A stretch of 34,855 nt of DNA, taken from VMEP01 sp964414265. Lineage in GTDB: Bacteria; Patescibacteriota; Minisyncoccia; Phycocordibacterales; VMEP01. Made by a program: the position numbers and the translations under genes. Below, piece after piece: positions 22,936 to 30,421 of this stretch. Within the stretch, counting starts at the first letter, position 1. Every line of letters starts with the position of its first letter. Below the pieces are notes generated by a model. It saw only the letters and a list, made by a program, of their open reading frames with translations. It was not told the origin of the DNA and made no database searches. Where the stretch lies: contig CAYPVT010000002.1 in the NCBI GenBank assembly GCA_964414265.1, positions 1-34,855 on the forward strand, read 5' to 3'.

Positions 22936-23944
22936 AATATATCAAACAAAAGAACAAATTTTGGAAAAAGCAGAAACAATTTTGCACAAATCTTTGCGTG
23001 GGTTTATCTCTACAGAAGCACTTGGAATTATTGAGACTCAAATTGGAGAATATGGGATGAAGCGTAAAGGTTTCTTGGGTGATTTGATAGAAAAATACTT
23101 TTTCGATATTAACCCTGGAAATATTAGCGAGCCAGATTTTAAAATTGCAGAAGTCGAACTTAAAACAACCCCACTAAAGAAACACAACAATAACAGATTA
23201 GTTTCAAAAGAAAGATTAGTTTTCTCGATGATTAACTACGACACTGTCGTAAATGAAACATGGAAGTTAAGCTCTTTCTTAAAAAAGAACAAGTCATTAT
23301 TGTTGATGTTCTACTTATGGAAAGAAAATAAGAGTATTCTTGATTATGAATTTAAATTTGTCTATTTATTGAATTTACTAGAAGATATTTCCAGTGAAGA
23401 TGTTTTTCAAATTCAGAAAGATTGGGAGTATATTGTTTCAAAAATAAAACGAGGAGAGGCACATCTTCTGTCTGAGGGCGACACCTATTATCTCGGTGCT
23501 TGTACAAAGGCGGCGAATAGTCGAGTTGTAAGAGATCAGCCAATGAATCGTGCACCCGCAAAACCTCGTGCGTTTTCTTTCAAACAACAATATATAAATT
23601 ATTTAATTCAAACAAAACTACTTGGCGAAAAAACAAACACAGACTCAATTTTTAAGAAACAGAGACGAATTGAAACCATTGAAGATTTAATTAAGGAAAA
23701 ATTTTCCATTTTTATAGGAAAAACTGACGAGGAGATACTTGGTAAACTTGGCTCAAATCTCGGCACCAAAGCAAAAAGTTACAAGAGGTTGATTGTTAAT
23801 AGGATTCTCGATGTTAATTCAAATAATATCGAAGAACTAGAAAAAGCCAATATAACTCTTAAAGTAATAACACTTGAACACAGCGGAACACTTAGGGAGT
23901 CTATGTCATTCCCCGCATTTGATTATAAAGATTTAGTAACTTAG
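22928..23944 (+). CDS. Sau3AI/MutH-family restriction endonuclease, N-terminal part before in-frame TAG
   Basis: Predicted type II endonuclease for GATC. The MutH-like catalytic domain has D70, E77 and K79 in EPDFKIAEVELKTT, with the same spacing (D-x6-E-x-K) as in E. coli MutH, and an upstream E55 in FLGDLIEKY. A second domain follows, ending in LRESMSFPAFDYKDLVT. The frame then hits TAG at 23942-23944 but continues in the same frame to 24325 with family-typical sequence. The intact reading would be about 465 residues, near the 489 of Sau3AI. The catalytic half is complete; the product as translated (338 residues) lacks the last quarter. It overlaps the AIPR gene by eight bases. Confidence 0.85.
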   Translation: MTKIYQTKEQILEKAETILHKSLRGFISTEALGIIETQIGEYGMKRKGFLGDLIEKYFFDINPGNISEPDFKIAEVELKTTPLKKHNNNRLVSKERLVFSMINYDTVVNETWKLSSFLKKNKSLLLMFYLWKENKSILDYEFKFVYLLNLLEDISSEDVFQIQKDWEYIVSKIKRGEAHLLSEGDTYYLGACTKAANSRVVRDQPMNRAPAKPRAFSFKQQYINYLIQTKLLGEKTNTDSIFKKQRRIETIEDLIKEKFSIFIGKTDEEILGKLGSNLGTKAKSYKRLIVNRILDVNSNNIEELEKANITLKVITLEHSGTLRESMSFPAFDYKDLVT

Positions 23945-24325
23945 ATTTGGAGTGATGACGAAGAAGAATCAATGGCTGATTTTCACCTACAACTTGAAAC
24001 GAAGAAATTCTTGTTCGTTGTGTTTCAAAAACAAAAAGGGAGTCCTCGTATAATACTTAAAAAAACTATGTTTTGGAATTTTCCCATGAAAGATATTTCT
24101 GAAGCAGAGAGTGTTTGGCAAAAAACAATTGATTGTATCAATGAAGGTAGGTATGATAAATTACCAAAACTTAAAAATAGTCACGTAGCACATGTTCGTC
24201 CGCACGGAAAAGACTCGAAGGATACAATTACAACACCTCAAAACACGCAGGAAATGAAACGCTGTTTTTGGCTTAATGCTAAATACATACAGCAAGCCAT
24301 AGAAAACAAAAAAGATCAAGGTTGA
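23945..24325 (+). pseudogene. C-terminal part of the Sau3AI/MutH-like endonuclease, after in-frame TAG
   Basis: Same frame as 22928-23944 and contiguous with it: IWSDDEEESMADFHLQLETK, then KFLFVVFQ, MFWNFPMKDISEAESVW, HVAHVRPHGKDSKDT and KRCFWLNAKYI, which are recognisable as the C-terminal region of full-length Sau3AI-type enzymes. An internal ATG at 23972 could start a 117-residue fragment, but no ribosome-binding site precedes it. Possibilities are a nonsense mutation (a single change from a sense codon), UAG readthrough, or a genuinely split enzyme. Its TGA stop (24323-24325) lies within the methyltransferase -35 box. Confidence 0.75.
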
Positions 24326-24350
24326 TCAATTCACTGCTATTTGCTATAAT
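24322..24350 (+). promoter_or_regulatory. Methyltransferase promoter overlapping GATC sites
   Basis: -35 TTGATC (24322-24327), a 17-base spacer and -10 TATAAT (24345-24350), six bases before ATG 24357. GATC occurs inside the -35 (24324-24327) and again ten bases upstream (24314-24317). If the enzyme methylates GATC, its own promoter would be a target. Confidence 0.75.
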
Positions 24351-24356
24351 TACCTC

Positions 24357-25628
24357 ATGAAGAAAATACGAGTTGTTGAATTATTTGCAGGTGTTGGTGG
24401 TTTTCGACTCGGACTTGATGCGGCAAGTAAAAAAGATTTTAAGTATGAAACTGTTTGGAGTAGTCAATGGGAACCAGGGGCTACAACACAACACGCTTCT
24501 CAAATATATACGCGTGCTTTCGGCGCAGAAAATCATTCTTGCGAAGATATACAAGTGGTAATTGAAAAAGATTTCAAAAAAATACCAACTCACGATTTAC
24601 TTGTTGGAGGATTTCCTTGCCAAGATTACTCGGTTGCAAGAACATTGAATCAAGCAAAGGGTATTTATGGGAAAAAGGGTGTTTTGTGGTGGTCAATTTT
24701 TAATATTTTAAAAAAGAGTGGAAAAAAAGCACCAAAGTTTTTGATGTTAGAAAATGTAGACCGTTTATTAAAATCTCCGACAGGACAAAGAGGAAGAGAC
24801 TTCGCTATCATGCTCGCTTCACTTTCAGATTTAGGATATATCGTTGAATGGCGTATTGTTAATGCGGCTGATTATGGGTTTTCTCAAAGAAGGAAAAGGA
24901 TTTTAATTATGGGATATAAAAAGGGTAGCAAGGTTTTCAATCTTATTAAAAAAGAAAAAGACATTAAGAATTGGATTTACAAAAATGGAGTAATCGCTCA
25001 AGCATTTCCAGTTAAAAAAGATACCAGTGTTCTACATGAATTTAAAATTGAGGGTAGTTTAGAAAAAGTGTCCGAGAATTTTTCTTCTAATAAACCTGAA
25101 AAAAGCCCTTTTGAAATTTCTGGAATAATGATTGACAGAAAAGTCTACACTGTTAAAACTAATGCAGAATATAAAGGTAAGTCCGCTTTACTTAAAGATA
25201 TTATTGTTCACGGTGAAGCGAAGATTCCCGAAGAATTCTTTATAAAGGGTGAGGACAAAAAAAGATGGGAATACTTAAAAGGTGGGAAAAAAGAAGATCG
25301 AAAATCTAAAAATGGTTTTGAATATAATTACTCAGAGGGTCCTATGGTTTTCCCTGACTCTTTAGATAAACCGTCAAGAACGATAGTTACAGGCGAAGGT
25401 GGAAGCTCTCCATCTCGTTTCAAACATGTAATAAGGACTAACTCAGGTAAATTACGCAGATTGATGCCTCTAGAATTAGAGAGACTTAACATGTTTCCAG
25501 ACAACCACACAAAAATTATGTCTAATGACAAACTAACGCCTGATGTAAAAAGAGCCTTTATTATGGGTAATGCTCTAGTTGTTGGCGTGATTGAAAAACT
25601 AGGAAATTCTTTATCTGATTTTGTTTAA
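24357..25628 (+). CDS. dcm: C5-cytosine DNA methyltransferase
   Basis: Transfers a methyl group from SAM to C5 of cytosine; 423 residues. Ordered motifs: I ELFAGVGGFRLGLD (FAGVGG, 10-15), IV GGFPCQDYSVA (C88 nucleophile), VI LMLENVDRLL (132-134), VIII QRRKRILIMG (177-186), then a variable target-recognition region (about 200-340), IX RTIVTGEGG...RRLMPLELERLNMFPD and X MGNALVVGVIEKLG. It probably protects against the adjacent Sau3AI-like enzyme, which by analogy with Sau3AI predicts methylation of the C in GATC; the specificity is inference. It has its own promoter, so protection could be made independently of the radC-AIPR-endonuclease operon. Confidence 0.95.
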   Translation: MKKIRVVELFAGVGGFRLGLDAASKKDFKYETVWSSQWEPGATTQHASQIYTRAFGAENHSCEDIQVVIEKDFKKIPTHDLLVGGFPCQDYSVARTLNQAKGIYGKKGVLWWSIFNILKKSGKKAPKFLMLENVDRLLKSPTGQRGRDFAIMLASLSDLGYIVEWRIVNAADYGFSQRRKRILIMGYKKGSKVFNLIKKEKDIKNWIYKNGVIAQAFPVKKDTSVLHEFKIEGSLEKVSENFSSNKPEKSPFEISGIMIDRKVYTVKTNAEYKGKSALLKDIIVHGEAKIPEEFFIKGEDKKRWEYLKGGKKEDRKSKNGFEYNYSEGPMVFPDSLDKPSRTIVTGEGGSSPSRFKHVIRTNSGKLRRLMPLELERLNMFPDNHTKIMSNDKLTPDVKRAFIMGNALVVGVIEKLGNSLSDFV

Positions 25629-25656
25629 ATAAAAAAAGTACAATCTATTTAGGGGC

Positions 25657-25677
25657 TCGCAAGGACCGTCCTTGCGA
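25657..25677. other. Hairpin downstream of the methyltransferase gene
   Basis: Nine-base arms TCGCAAGGA / TCCTTGCGA around CCG. It lies 29 bases after the stop without a T run. It may still act as a transcript end or 3' stabiliser. Confidence 0.5.
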
Positions 25678-25722
25678 CAACAGAGCGATAACTGAACAAA
25701 CGAACTAATTCAGAGGAGTGTC

Positions 25723-25795
25723 AAAACGGTAGAATAAAAGTAATTAAAAAAGCTTTGTGGGGTTTGGTTGGTAAATATACGAGACTGACGAAGCC
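25723..25795 (+). ncRNA. Candidate structured RNA element, copy 2
   Basis: Second copy of the element at 20212-20283, in the same orientation, about 60 of 73 positions identical. Differences are almost all transitions. In the hairpin, AAGCC/GGCTT becomes AAGCT/GGTTT and ATC/GAT becomes ATT/GGT, which still pair through G-U. Confidence 0.45.
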
Positions 25796-25822
25796 ATCTA
25801 ACGTTTTGGTTATAGCTTTTGT

Positions 25823-25828
25823 TATAAC
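25823..25828 (+). promoter_or_regulatory. -10 box TATAAC, leaderless spacing
   Basis: Six bases before ATG 25835. Confidence 0.45.
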
Positions 25829-25834
25829 GTCTAT

Positions 25835-26155
25835 ATGAAGAAACCATTTTTATACGCATCATCAGCTATTTTATACATTGTCGTTTTAGTTTCTGCTTCA
25901 AATCTTGCGGTTCATGTTCTACAAGATAAACCAGAAACTATACTCATTCCGATGACCATTTTGAGTTTGTTTGTGCTGTCGGCATCTATCATGGGGTTTT
26001 TGTTTTTATCTGAACCATTGTCTTTACTTATAGAAAACAAAAAGCACGAAGCTATTGTTTGCTTTGCTCAAATTGTCGGATTCTTCGCCTGCTTTGTCGC
26101 CGTTTTTATACTTCTGCTTTTCTTCAGTCCAATTCCATTCCCGCAAGGTTTTTAG
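25835..26155 (+). CDS. Small hypothetical membrane protein
   Basis: 106 residues with three clear hydrophobic helices: about 7-26, 36-60 and 74-100, separated by short charged loops (VLQDKPETI; LIENKKHEA). No conserved catalytic residues are visible and I do not recognise the family. Such short three-helix proteins are frequent in Patescibacteria. It appears to be a separate transcription unit, with its -10 box just ahead of the ATG and a gap of 38 bases to the next gene, which has its own -10. Confidence 0.7.
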   Translation: MKKPFLYASSAILYIVVLVSASNLAVHVLQDKPETILIPMTILSLFVLSASIMGFLFLSEPLSLLIENKKHEAIVCFAQIVGFFACFVAVFILLLFFSPIPFPQGF

Positions 26156-26180
26156 AAAGTACATCAGATTAGAATTTTGA

Positions 26181-26186
26181 TATAAT
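26181..26186 (+). promoter_or_regulatory. -10 box TATAAT, leaderless spacing
   Basis: Seven bases before ATG 26194. No good -35 at standard distance. Confidence 0.55.
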
Positions 26187-26193
26187 AATTCTA

Positions 26194-26610
26194 ATGAAAG
26201 TCTATATCGCCGCGCCACTATTCAACGAGTTTGAAAAAAATCGTAATGTCGAAATAAGTGAATATTTAAATAGTGTTGGCATAGCTACTTATCTGCCCCA
26301 AAAAGATGGGGGCCTTGCCTTTGATTTGATAAAAGCTGGAGAAGATAAAGGAAAAACGAGAAAAGCTATGTTTGAGAGTGACGTGAAGGCTATTAAAGAT
26401 TGCGATGCGATACTTTGTATTTTAGATGGCAGGGTTCCAGATGAGGGGCTTTGTGTTGAGCTCGGAATGGCTTACGTTCTTGGAAAAAAGTGTATTGGTT
26501 ATAAAACAGACAAAAGAAGTTTGGATGAGTTTGGTGATAACTTAATGATTGAAGGATGTTTAGAAAAAATTGTGAGCACTAAAGATGAATTAAGAAATTG
26601 TTTTACTTGA
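26194..26610 (+). CDS. Nucleoside 2-deoxyribosyltransferase-like protein
   Basis: Member of the family that exchanges bases between deoxyribonucleosides or cleaves the N-glycosidic bond. It has 138 residues. It begins with the family opening MKVYIAAPLFNEFEKNRN, has GIATYLPQKDGG, an FESDVKAIKDCDAILCILDG strand-helix-strand, and the region around PDEGLCVELGMAYVLGK with E89 as probable catalytic nucleophile. The likely job is nucleotide salvage, fitting a host with few biosynthetic genes, but a role in 2'-deoxynucleoside 5'-phosphate hydrolysis is also possible. It is followed after 10 bases by the M23-type gene, suggesting one transcript. Confidence 0.88.
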   Translation: MKVYIAAPLFNEFEKNRNVEISEYLNSVGIATYLPQKDGGLAFDLIKAGEDKGKTRKAMFESDVKAIKDCDAILCILDGRVPDEGLCVELGMAYVLGKKCIGYKTDKRSLDEFGDNLMIEGCLEKIVSTKDELRNCFT

Positions 26611-26620
26611 AATTTGTCTT

Positions 26621-27166
26621 ATGAAACCTAAAGCGGTGAAGAAGAAAAATTTAAAAACAAAGTCACGGGCAAAGCCCCGTGTTCGTCGAAAGAAAATTAA
26701 AGGCAAATGGCATGCGCCGATTCGCGTGGATAAATTTGTCGTAACTCAAAAGTTTCTTGCCGTAGATAAAATAAATTATCCGAAGACAGGTGTTCACCCC
26801 GGAGCTGATTATGGAACTCAAGGGGAAGATAATGTGCCGTTATTTTTCTGCGCCGACGGAGAGGTGATAGAGACAGGGGCCAACCACAAGTATTTTGGTA
26901 ATTATTTCTTTTATTATGTGCCTGAAGTTGATCGAACTTTTGTTTATTTTCATCTACGAGATACTTTGCCGACTAAGGGATTACACAAGGCGGGAGAGCA
27001 ATGTGGTATTGCTGGGAAAACAGGTTTGTCTTACGGGATTCATCTTCATTTAGAATGTATAAAAGGTCGCAAAACATCCACCGATAGAGCAAGCTTGTAT
27101 ACTTCGAAATCACCTTTAATTAAAGCGACCGAAGACGCCGACACTTTTATCAGAGCTCGGTTATAA
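26621..27166 (+). CDS. M23 (LytM-type) peptidase domain protein
   Basis: Probable zinc endopeptidase or zinc-site relative, 181 residues. The metal and catalytic pattern of the M23 family is present: H59 and D63 in GVHPGADYG, H111 in YFHLRD and H141/H143 in GLSYGIHLHLE. The N-terminus is a 30-residue basic stretch (MKPKAVKKKNLKTKSRAKPR...) with no signal peptide or membrane helix, so export is unexplained; it could act in the cytoplasm or leave by an unknown route. The peptide cross-links of cell-wall peptidoglycan are the usual substrate. A hairpin at 26664-26681 lies in the basic leader. A twin-hairpin terminator follows the stop directly. Confidence 0.85.
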   Translation: MKPKAVKKKNLKTKSRAKPRVRRKKIKGKWHAPIRVDKFVVTQKFLAVDKINYPKTGVHPGADYGTQGEDNVPLFFCADGEVIETGANHKYFGNYFFYYVPEVDRTFVYFHLRDTLPTKGLHKAGEQCGIAGKTGLSYGIHLHLECIKGRKTSTDRASLYTSKSPLIKATEDADTFIRARL

Positions 27167-27224
27167 ACAAAAGAGACCCATGGTTCAGGTCTCTTTTCAA
27201 GCCGCCTTTCGGTCGGCTTTTGCT
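27166..27224 (+). terminator. Twin-hairpin terminator, copy 1
   Basis: Hairpin AAAAGAGACC / GGTCTCTTTT (27169-27197) followed by AAGCCG ... CGGCTTTT (27199-27221). Nearly the same 55-60 bases recur at 29231-29290 after the metal ATPase gene. Confidence 0.85.
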
Positions 27225-27235
27225 TAAATATATTA

Positions 27236-27241
27236 TATAAT
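27236..27241 (+). promoter_or_regulatory. -10 box TATAAT before the metal ATPase gene
   Basis: TATAAT 39 bases before ATG 27281, so this gene would have a leader of about 33 bases, unlike the leaderless pattern elsewhere. Confidence 0.45.
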
Positions 27242-27280
27242 AAATGTTAATTTACAAACTTACACATAAGAAAAAATAAT

Positions 27281-29200
27281 ATGGAACATGGTCACTTAAA
27301 TCACCACAAACAACCAGAGTCACATAATAAACACGATGGGCATAATACAGCAGATTTTTTAAAGAAATTTTGGATTTCTTTAATTATTACTATACCCATC
27401 TTTTTTTATTCAGAGATGGCAAAAGAAGTTTTTAATATTCGTGGTCCTGAATTTGTTGGTTGGCAATATATTCTGCTTTTTCTCGGTTCAGTTATTTATT
27501 TTTATTGTGGCTTCGCCTTTTTAGAGGGCGCTTATCGCGAATTAAAAGCACGTTTACCTGGAATGATGGTACTTATTTTTATCGCTATTACTTCTGCGTA
27601 TACATATAGTGTCTTTTCAATATTTTCTGGGGGAATGCACGATTTGATGTTTGAGCTTGCTTCACTTATTACGATTATGCTTCTTGGGCATTGGATAGAA
27701 ATGAAATCGGTTACAGGCGCTCAAGGAGCTCTTAAAGAATTGTCAAAGCTCTTGCCTGACCAAGCAGAAGTTTTTCGCGACAACAAAATTATAGTCGTCC
27801 CTCTTTCTGAACTTAAGATTGGTGATATCGTATTAATCAGACCTGGTTCAAAGATTCCCACTGATGGAAAAGTTATTGAAGGTCAGTCGAACGTAAACGA
27901 GTCTATTTTAACCGGAGAATCAAAACCAGTTCATAAAAATATCGGTGGCGAAGTTATCGCTGGTTCAGTCAACGGCGAAGGGAGTCTTAAGGTGGAGGTT
28001 CTAAATATTGGAGAAAAAACATTTCTTGCGGGGGTTATGCGGTTGGTCGCAGAAGCACAGGCTTCAAAATCACGCCTACAAATACTTTCAGACCGAGCGG
28101 CTTTTTACCTGACTATAATCGCGATTGTTGGAGGGGGAATTACTTTTGTCGCATGGTTAGTGGTTGGGGCTGGAACCATAACCGCAGTGGAACGTTTGGT
28201 TGCTGTTTTGGTTATTACTTGTCCTCATGCGCTCGGATTGGCTGTGCCATTAGTGACGTCAATTTCCACGACTATGGCAGCGCGAAACGGCTTTTTGGTT
28301 CGTGAACGAATAGCTCTTGAAGAAGCTCGAAAGATTGATACGGTGTTGTTTGACAAAACAGGTACGCTCACGAAAGGTGAATTTGGTGTTGTTTCCGTAA
28401 CTTCTGACGAAGTGCTTGCGCTTGCTGCTTCCGTTGAATCACATTCTGAACATTCGATAGGCAAGGCAATTTTAAAAGAAGCTGAAAAAAGAAATCTTCA
28501 GATTGATGATATTCGCGATTTTAAGACAATTGCCGGAATAGGGGTAGAAGCAATCGTTAACGGTGCAACAATGTTCGTCGGTCATCGTGGAGGTAGAGAT
28601 ATAGTTGTTGAAAAAAACGGTAAACAAATAGGCATGATAGTGGTTGCCGACGTCGTTCGTCCAGAAGCAAAAGAAGCAATATCAAAACTTAAACAAGCCG
28701 GACTTTCAGTTTCAATGATTACTGGAGATTCAGAGGAGGTTGCAAAAGAGGTTGCAGAAGAGGTTGGTATTGATGAATATTTTGCACGAGTTTATCCAGG
28801 AGATAAATCTAAAAAAGTTAAGTTACTTCAAGCTAATGGTCGCAAGGTCGCGATGATTGGCGATGGGGTAAACGATGCCCCAGCTCTTGTTCAAGCAAAT
28901 CTTGGAATTGCTATTGGCGCAGGAACGAATATTGCCATTGAATCTGCGGGGATAATTCTTGTAAAAAATGATCCGCGAGATATTTCAAAAATATTTAATT
29001 TATCAAGATTTACATATAATAAAATGATTCAAAATTTATTTTGGGCAACTGGTTACAATGTTGTTGCGATTCCACTTGCGGCAGGGGTGCTAGTTTCAAG
29101 CGGTATCATATTGCAACCATGGCTTGCAGCAGTGTTTATGTCTATCTCTACGGTCATTGTGGCTATTAACGCCATGTTTCTTCGCAATAAAATATTATAG
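27281..29200 (+). CDS. CopB-type P1B heavy-metal ATPase
   Basis: Inner-membrane metal exporter of 639 residues. The His-rich start (MEHGHLNHHKQPESHNKHDG) stands in place of a CxxC metal domain. Membrane helices precede the actuator domain with TGES (211-214). The ion-site motif is CPH (314-316, VITCPHALGLAVPL), typical of the P1B-3/CopB group for copper or silver. The phosphorylation site is D358 in DKTGTLTKG, the HS-EH-S motif HSEHSIGKA is at about 389-397, and GDGVNDAPALVQANLGIAIG is near 527. Two closing helices end the chain. The gene is alone, between two copies of a twin-hairpin terminator, so it forms a separate transcription unit. Confidence 0.93.
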   Translation: MEHGHLNHHKQPESHNKHDGHNTADFLKKFWISLIITIPIFFYSEMAKEVFNIRGPEFVGWQYILLFLGSVIYFYCGFAFLEGAYRELKARLPGMMVLIFIAITSAYTYSVFSIFSGGMHDLMFELASLITIMLLGHWIEMKSVTGAQGALKELSKLLPDQAEVFRDNKIIVVPLSELKIGDIVLIRPGSKIPTDGKVIEGQSNVNESILTGESKPVHKNIGGEVIAGSVNGEGSLKVEVLNIGEKTFLAGVMRLVAEAQASKSRLQILSDRAAFYLTIIAIVGGGITFVAWLVVGAGTITAVERLVAVLVITCPHALGLAVPLVTSISTTMAARNGFLVRERIALEEARKIDTVLFDKTGTLTKGEFGVVSVTSDEVLALAASVESHSEHSIGKAILKEAEKRNLQIDDIRDFKTIAGIGVEAIVNGATMFVGHRGGRDIVVEKNGKQIGMIVVADVVRPEAKEAISKLKQAGLSVSMITGDSEEVAKEVAEEVGIDEYFARVYPGDKSKKVKLLQANGRKVAMIGDGVNDAPALVQANLGIAIGAGTNIAIESAGIILVKNDPRDISKIFNLSRFTYNKMIQNLFWATGYNVVAIPLAAGVLVSSGIILQPWLAAVFMSISTVIVAINAMFLRNKIL

Positions 29201-29230
29201 ACACATCTTTGACCGATATAGTCAGACAAG

Positions 29231-29290
29231 AAACAAAAGAGGCCCGTGGTTCAGGTCCCTTTTCAAGCCGCCTTTCGGTCGGCCTTTTCT
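29231..29290. terminator. Twin-hairpin terminator, copy 2
   Basis: Almost identical to 27166-27224: AAAAGAGGCCC...GGTCCCTTTT, then AAGCCGCCTTTCGGTCGGCC. It ends the ATPase transcript on the plus strand and, read the other way, holds the last codons of the minus-strand gene 29263-29625. Confidence 0.85.
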
Positions 29291-29625
29291 CTTTCTCTAT
29301 CCTCCTTTTCCCATTCGCGCCGCATCTCCTCTTCCATGTCTCGGAGTCGGTCGGGACACTCAGGGTAGTGGCGTTTCTCCACCCACACACGGCTTTTATG
29401 TCCGTTCTGTTTTGTCACGTAGACATGCGCCTCGTACCATTCGCCAGAATTTATTGGGTCGTTGCACCACGAGCAGTCATGGTGTTGCCACGCTAGTCGG
29501 TCATAACTACGGAGAAGGCGAGTGTAGTTTTTATACGATTCGTCGTTGGACTGGAATGGAGAATCCCAGCTTTGGATATCTAGATGAAGTGGGGTCGCCA
29601 CTTCATGCAAAATGATTTCATGCAT
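29263..29625 (-). CDS. Hypothetical protein with Cys/His cluster, GC-richer cassette
   Basis: 120 residues, function unknown. ATG 29625 is preceded by AGGGG at ribosome-binding distance. A compact zinc-knuckle-like arrangement is visible: CSWCNDPINSGEWYEAHVYV, then HYPECP (C-x2-C ... H-x3-C), a form seen in many small phage-borne proteins. The C-terminal third is a charged helix (RLRDMEEEMRREWEKEDRER) and the final ADRKAA is encoded by the right hairpin of the shared terminator. GC content is higher than in the ATPase gene beside it. The antisense frames over this stretch lack start signals. It may bind nucleic acid, but this is only suggested by the cluster. Confidence 0.6.
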   Translation of the reverse strand: MHEIILHEVATPLHLDIQSWDSPFQSNDESYKNYTRLLRSYDRLAWQHHDCSWCNDPINSGEWYEAHVYVTKQNGHKSRVWVEKRHYPECPDRLRDMEEEMRREWEKEDREREKADRKAA

Positions 29626-29681
29626 GGTGGCTACCCCTAAAAAGAACGAAATTGTTCGAAAAATACTTTACCACAAAATCA

Positions 29682-29715
29682 CTATAAAACCCCGCTTTGT
29701 GGCGGGGTTTTATAG
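29682..29715. terminator. Bidirectional terminator
   Basis: Fourteen-base arms CTATAAAACCCCGC / GCGGGGTTTTATAG around TTTGTG; the A and T runs make it work both ways. It ends the minus-strand secreted-protein gene. Confidence 0.9.
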
Positions 29716-29734
29716 TTTAGGTTATTTTTGCTTG

Positions 29735-30421
29735 TTATTTGTTAAACAATCTGTTTAACCAACCAAACAAACTAATTATATCTTGAGAAGCGTCAATTTC
29801 TTTTTTGAGCTCATCTTTTATAGCTTGCATAGCACTGATTTGGCTTTCTAATAGAGCTTTGTCTGTACTTGTTGCCATACTGTCTTTTATTTTGTTTAGC
29901 TCAGCTAAGTTTTCGGTTTGTTTGTTTAATTTTTCTTCTGCATCTGAAATCTTTTTATAGTCTGGTCCAAAAAAGAACTTTGCAAAAGAACCTCTGTTTT
30001 TTATTTCTTTTACATCATCCTCTGTTTCGTTTACATCTTTTTCGTGATCTCTTGCAATCAATCTAACTTGCTCTCCAATGCCACCTTGTCTATCAGCGAC
30101 ATTTAATAGCTCTTTAACATATTTTGAGACCTCACTTCTTCTTTCATCGCCCCTTCCTTCGTCGTCTTTTGATTCTTTGTCTGTGGTCGTGCCGTTATCG
30201 TTATCGTTTATTTCATCAGCATCATTATCTTCGCCATCAGAATCTTTAACATCTTCGTCGCGATCTTTTGAGGATGTTGCGTTACGATCTTCCGAATCTC
30301 GTTCAAGCTCAACAGTTTTTACTTCTGTTGCGCCAACAGCAGTTCTTTCACGTTCTTCTGCGTAAGCCTGTGTTCCTAAAACTAGCAACAAAGCCAACGC
30401 TAAAATTTTACTTTTGTTCAT
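29735..30421 (-). CDS. Secreted acidic hypothetical protein
   Basis: 228 residues with a clear signal peptide (MNKSKILALALLLVLGTQAYA, cut before EER). The mature chain opens with about 75 residues that are almost all Asp, Glu, Lys, Arg, Ser and Asn, likely disordered, followed by a helical coiled-coil-like region (about 95-215, VSKYVKELLNVADRQGGIGEQVR, then KKISDAEEKLNKQTENLAELNK). The end has a hydrophobic/aromatic stretch (ISLFGWLNRLFNK). No enzyme motif is seen. Monocistronic, with a terminator immediately downstream; TATAAA lies about 25 bases before the ATG. A surface or periplasmic structural role is possible but unproven. Confidence 0.7.
   Translation of the reverse strand: MNKSKILALALLLVLGTQAYAEERERTAVGATEVKTVELERDSEDRNATSSKDRDEDVKDSDGEDNDADEINDNDNGTTTDKESKDDEGRGDERRSEVSKYVKELLNVADRQGGIGEQVRLIARDHEKDVNETEDDVKEIKNRGSFAKFFFGPDYKKISDAEEKLNKQTENLAELNKIKDSMATSTDKALLESQISAMQAIKDELKKEIDASQDIISLFGWLNRLFNK

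Noticed and set aside
23942..23944. UAG reassigned to an amino acid
   Set aside because: Several intact genes in the window stop at TAG at their expected ends, so a general reassignment does not hold.
29124..29615. 163-codon plus-strand frame running out of the ATPase gene
   Set aside because: It crosses the twin-hairpin terminator and overlaps the better-supported minus-strand Cys/His gene.
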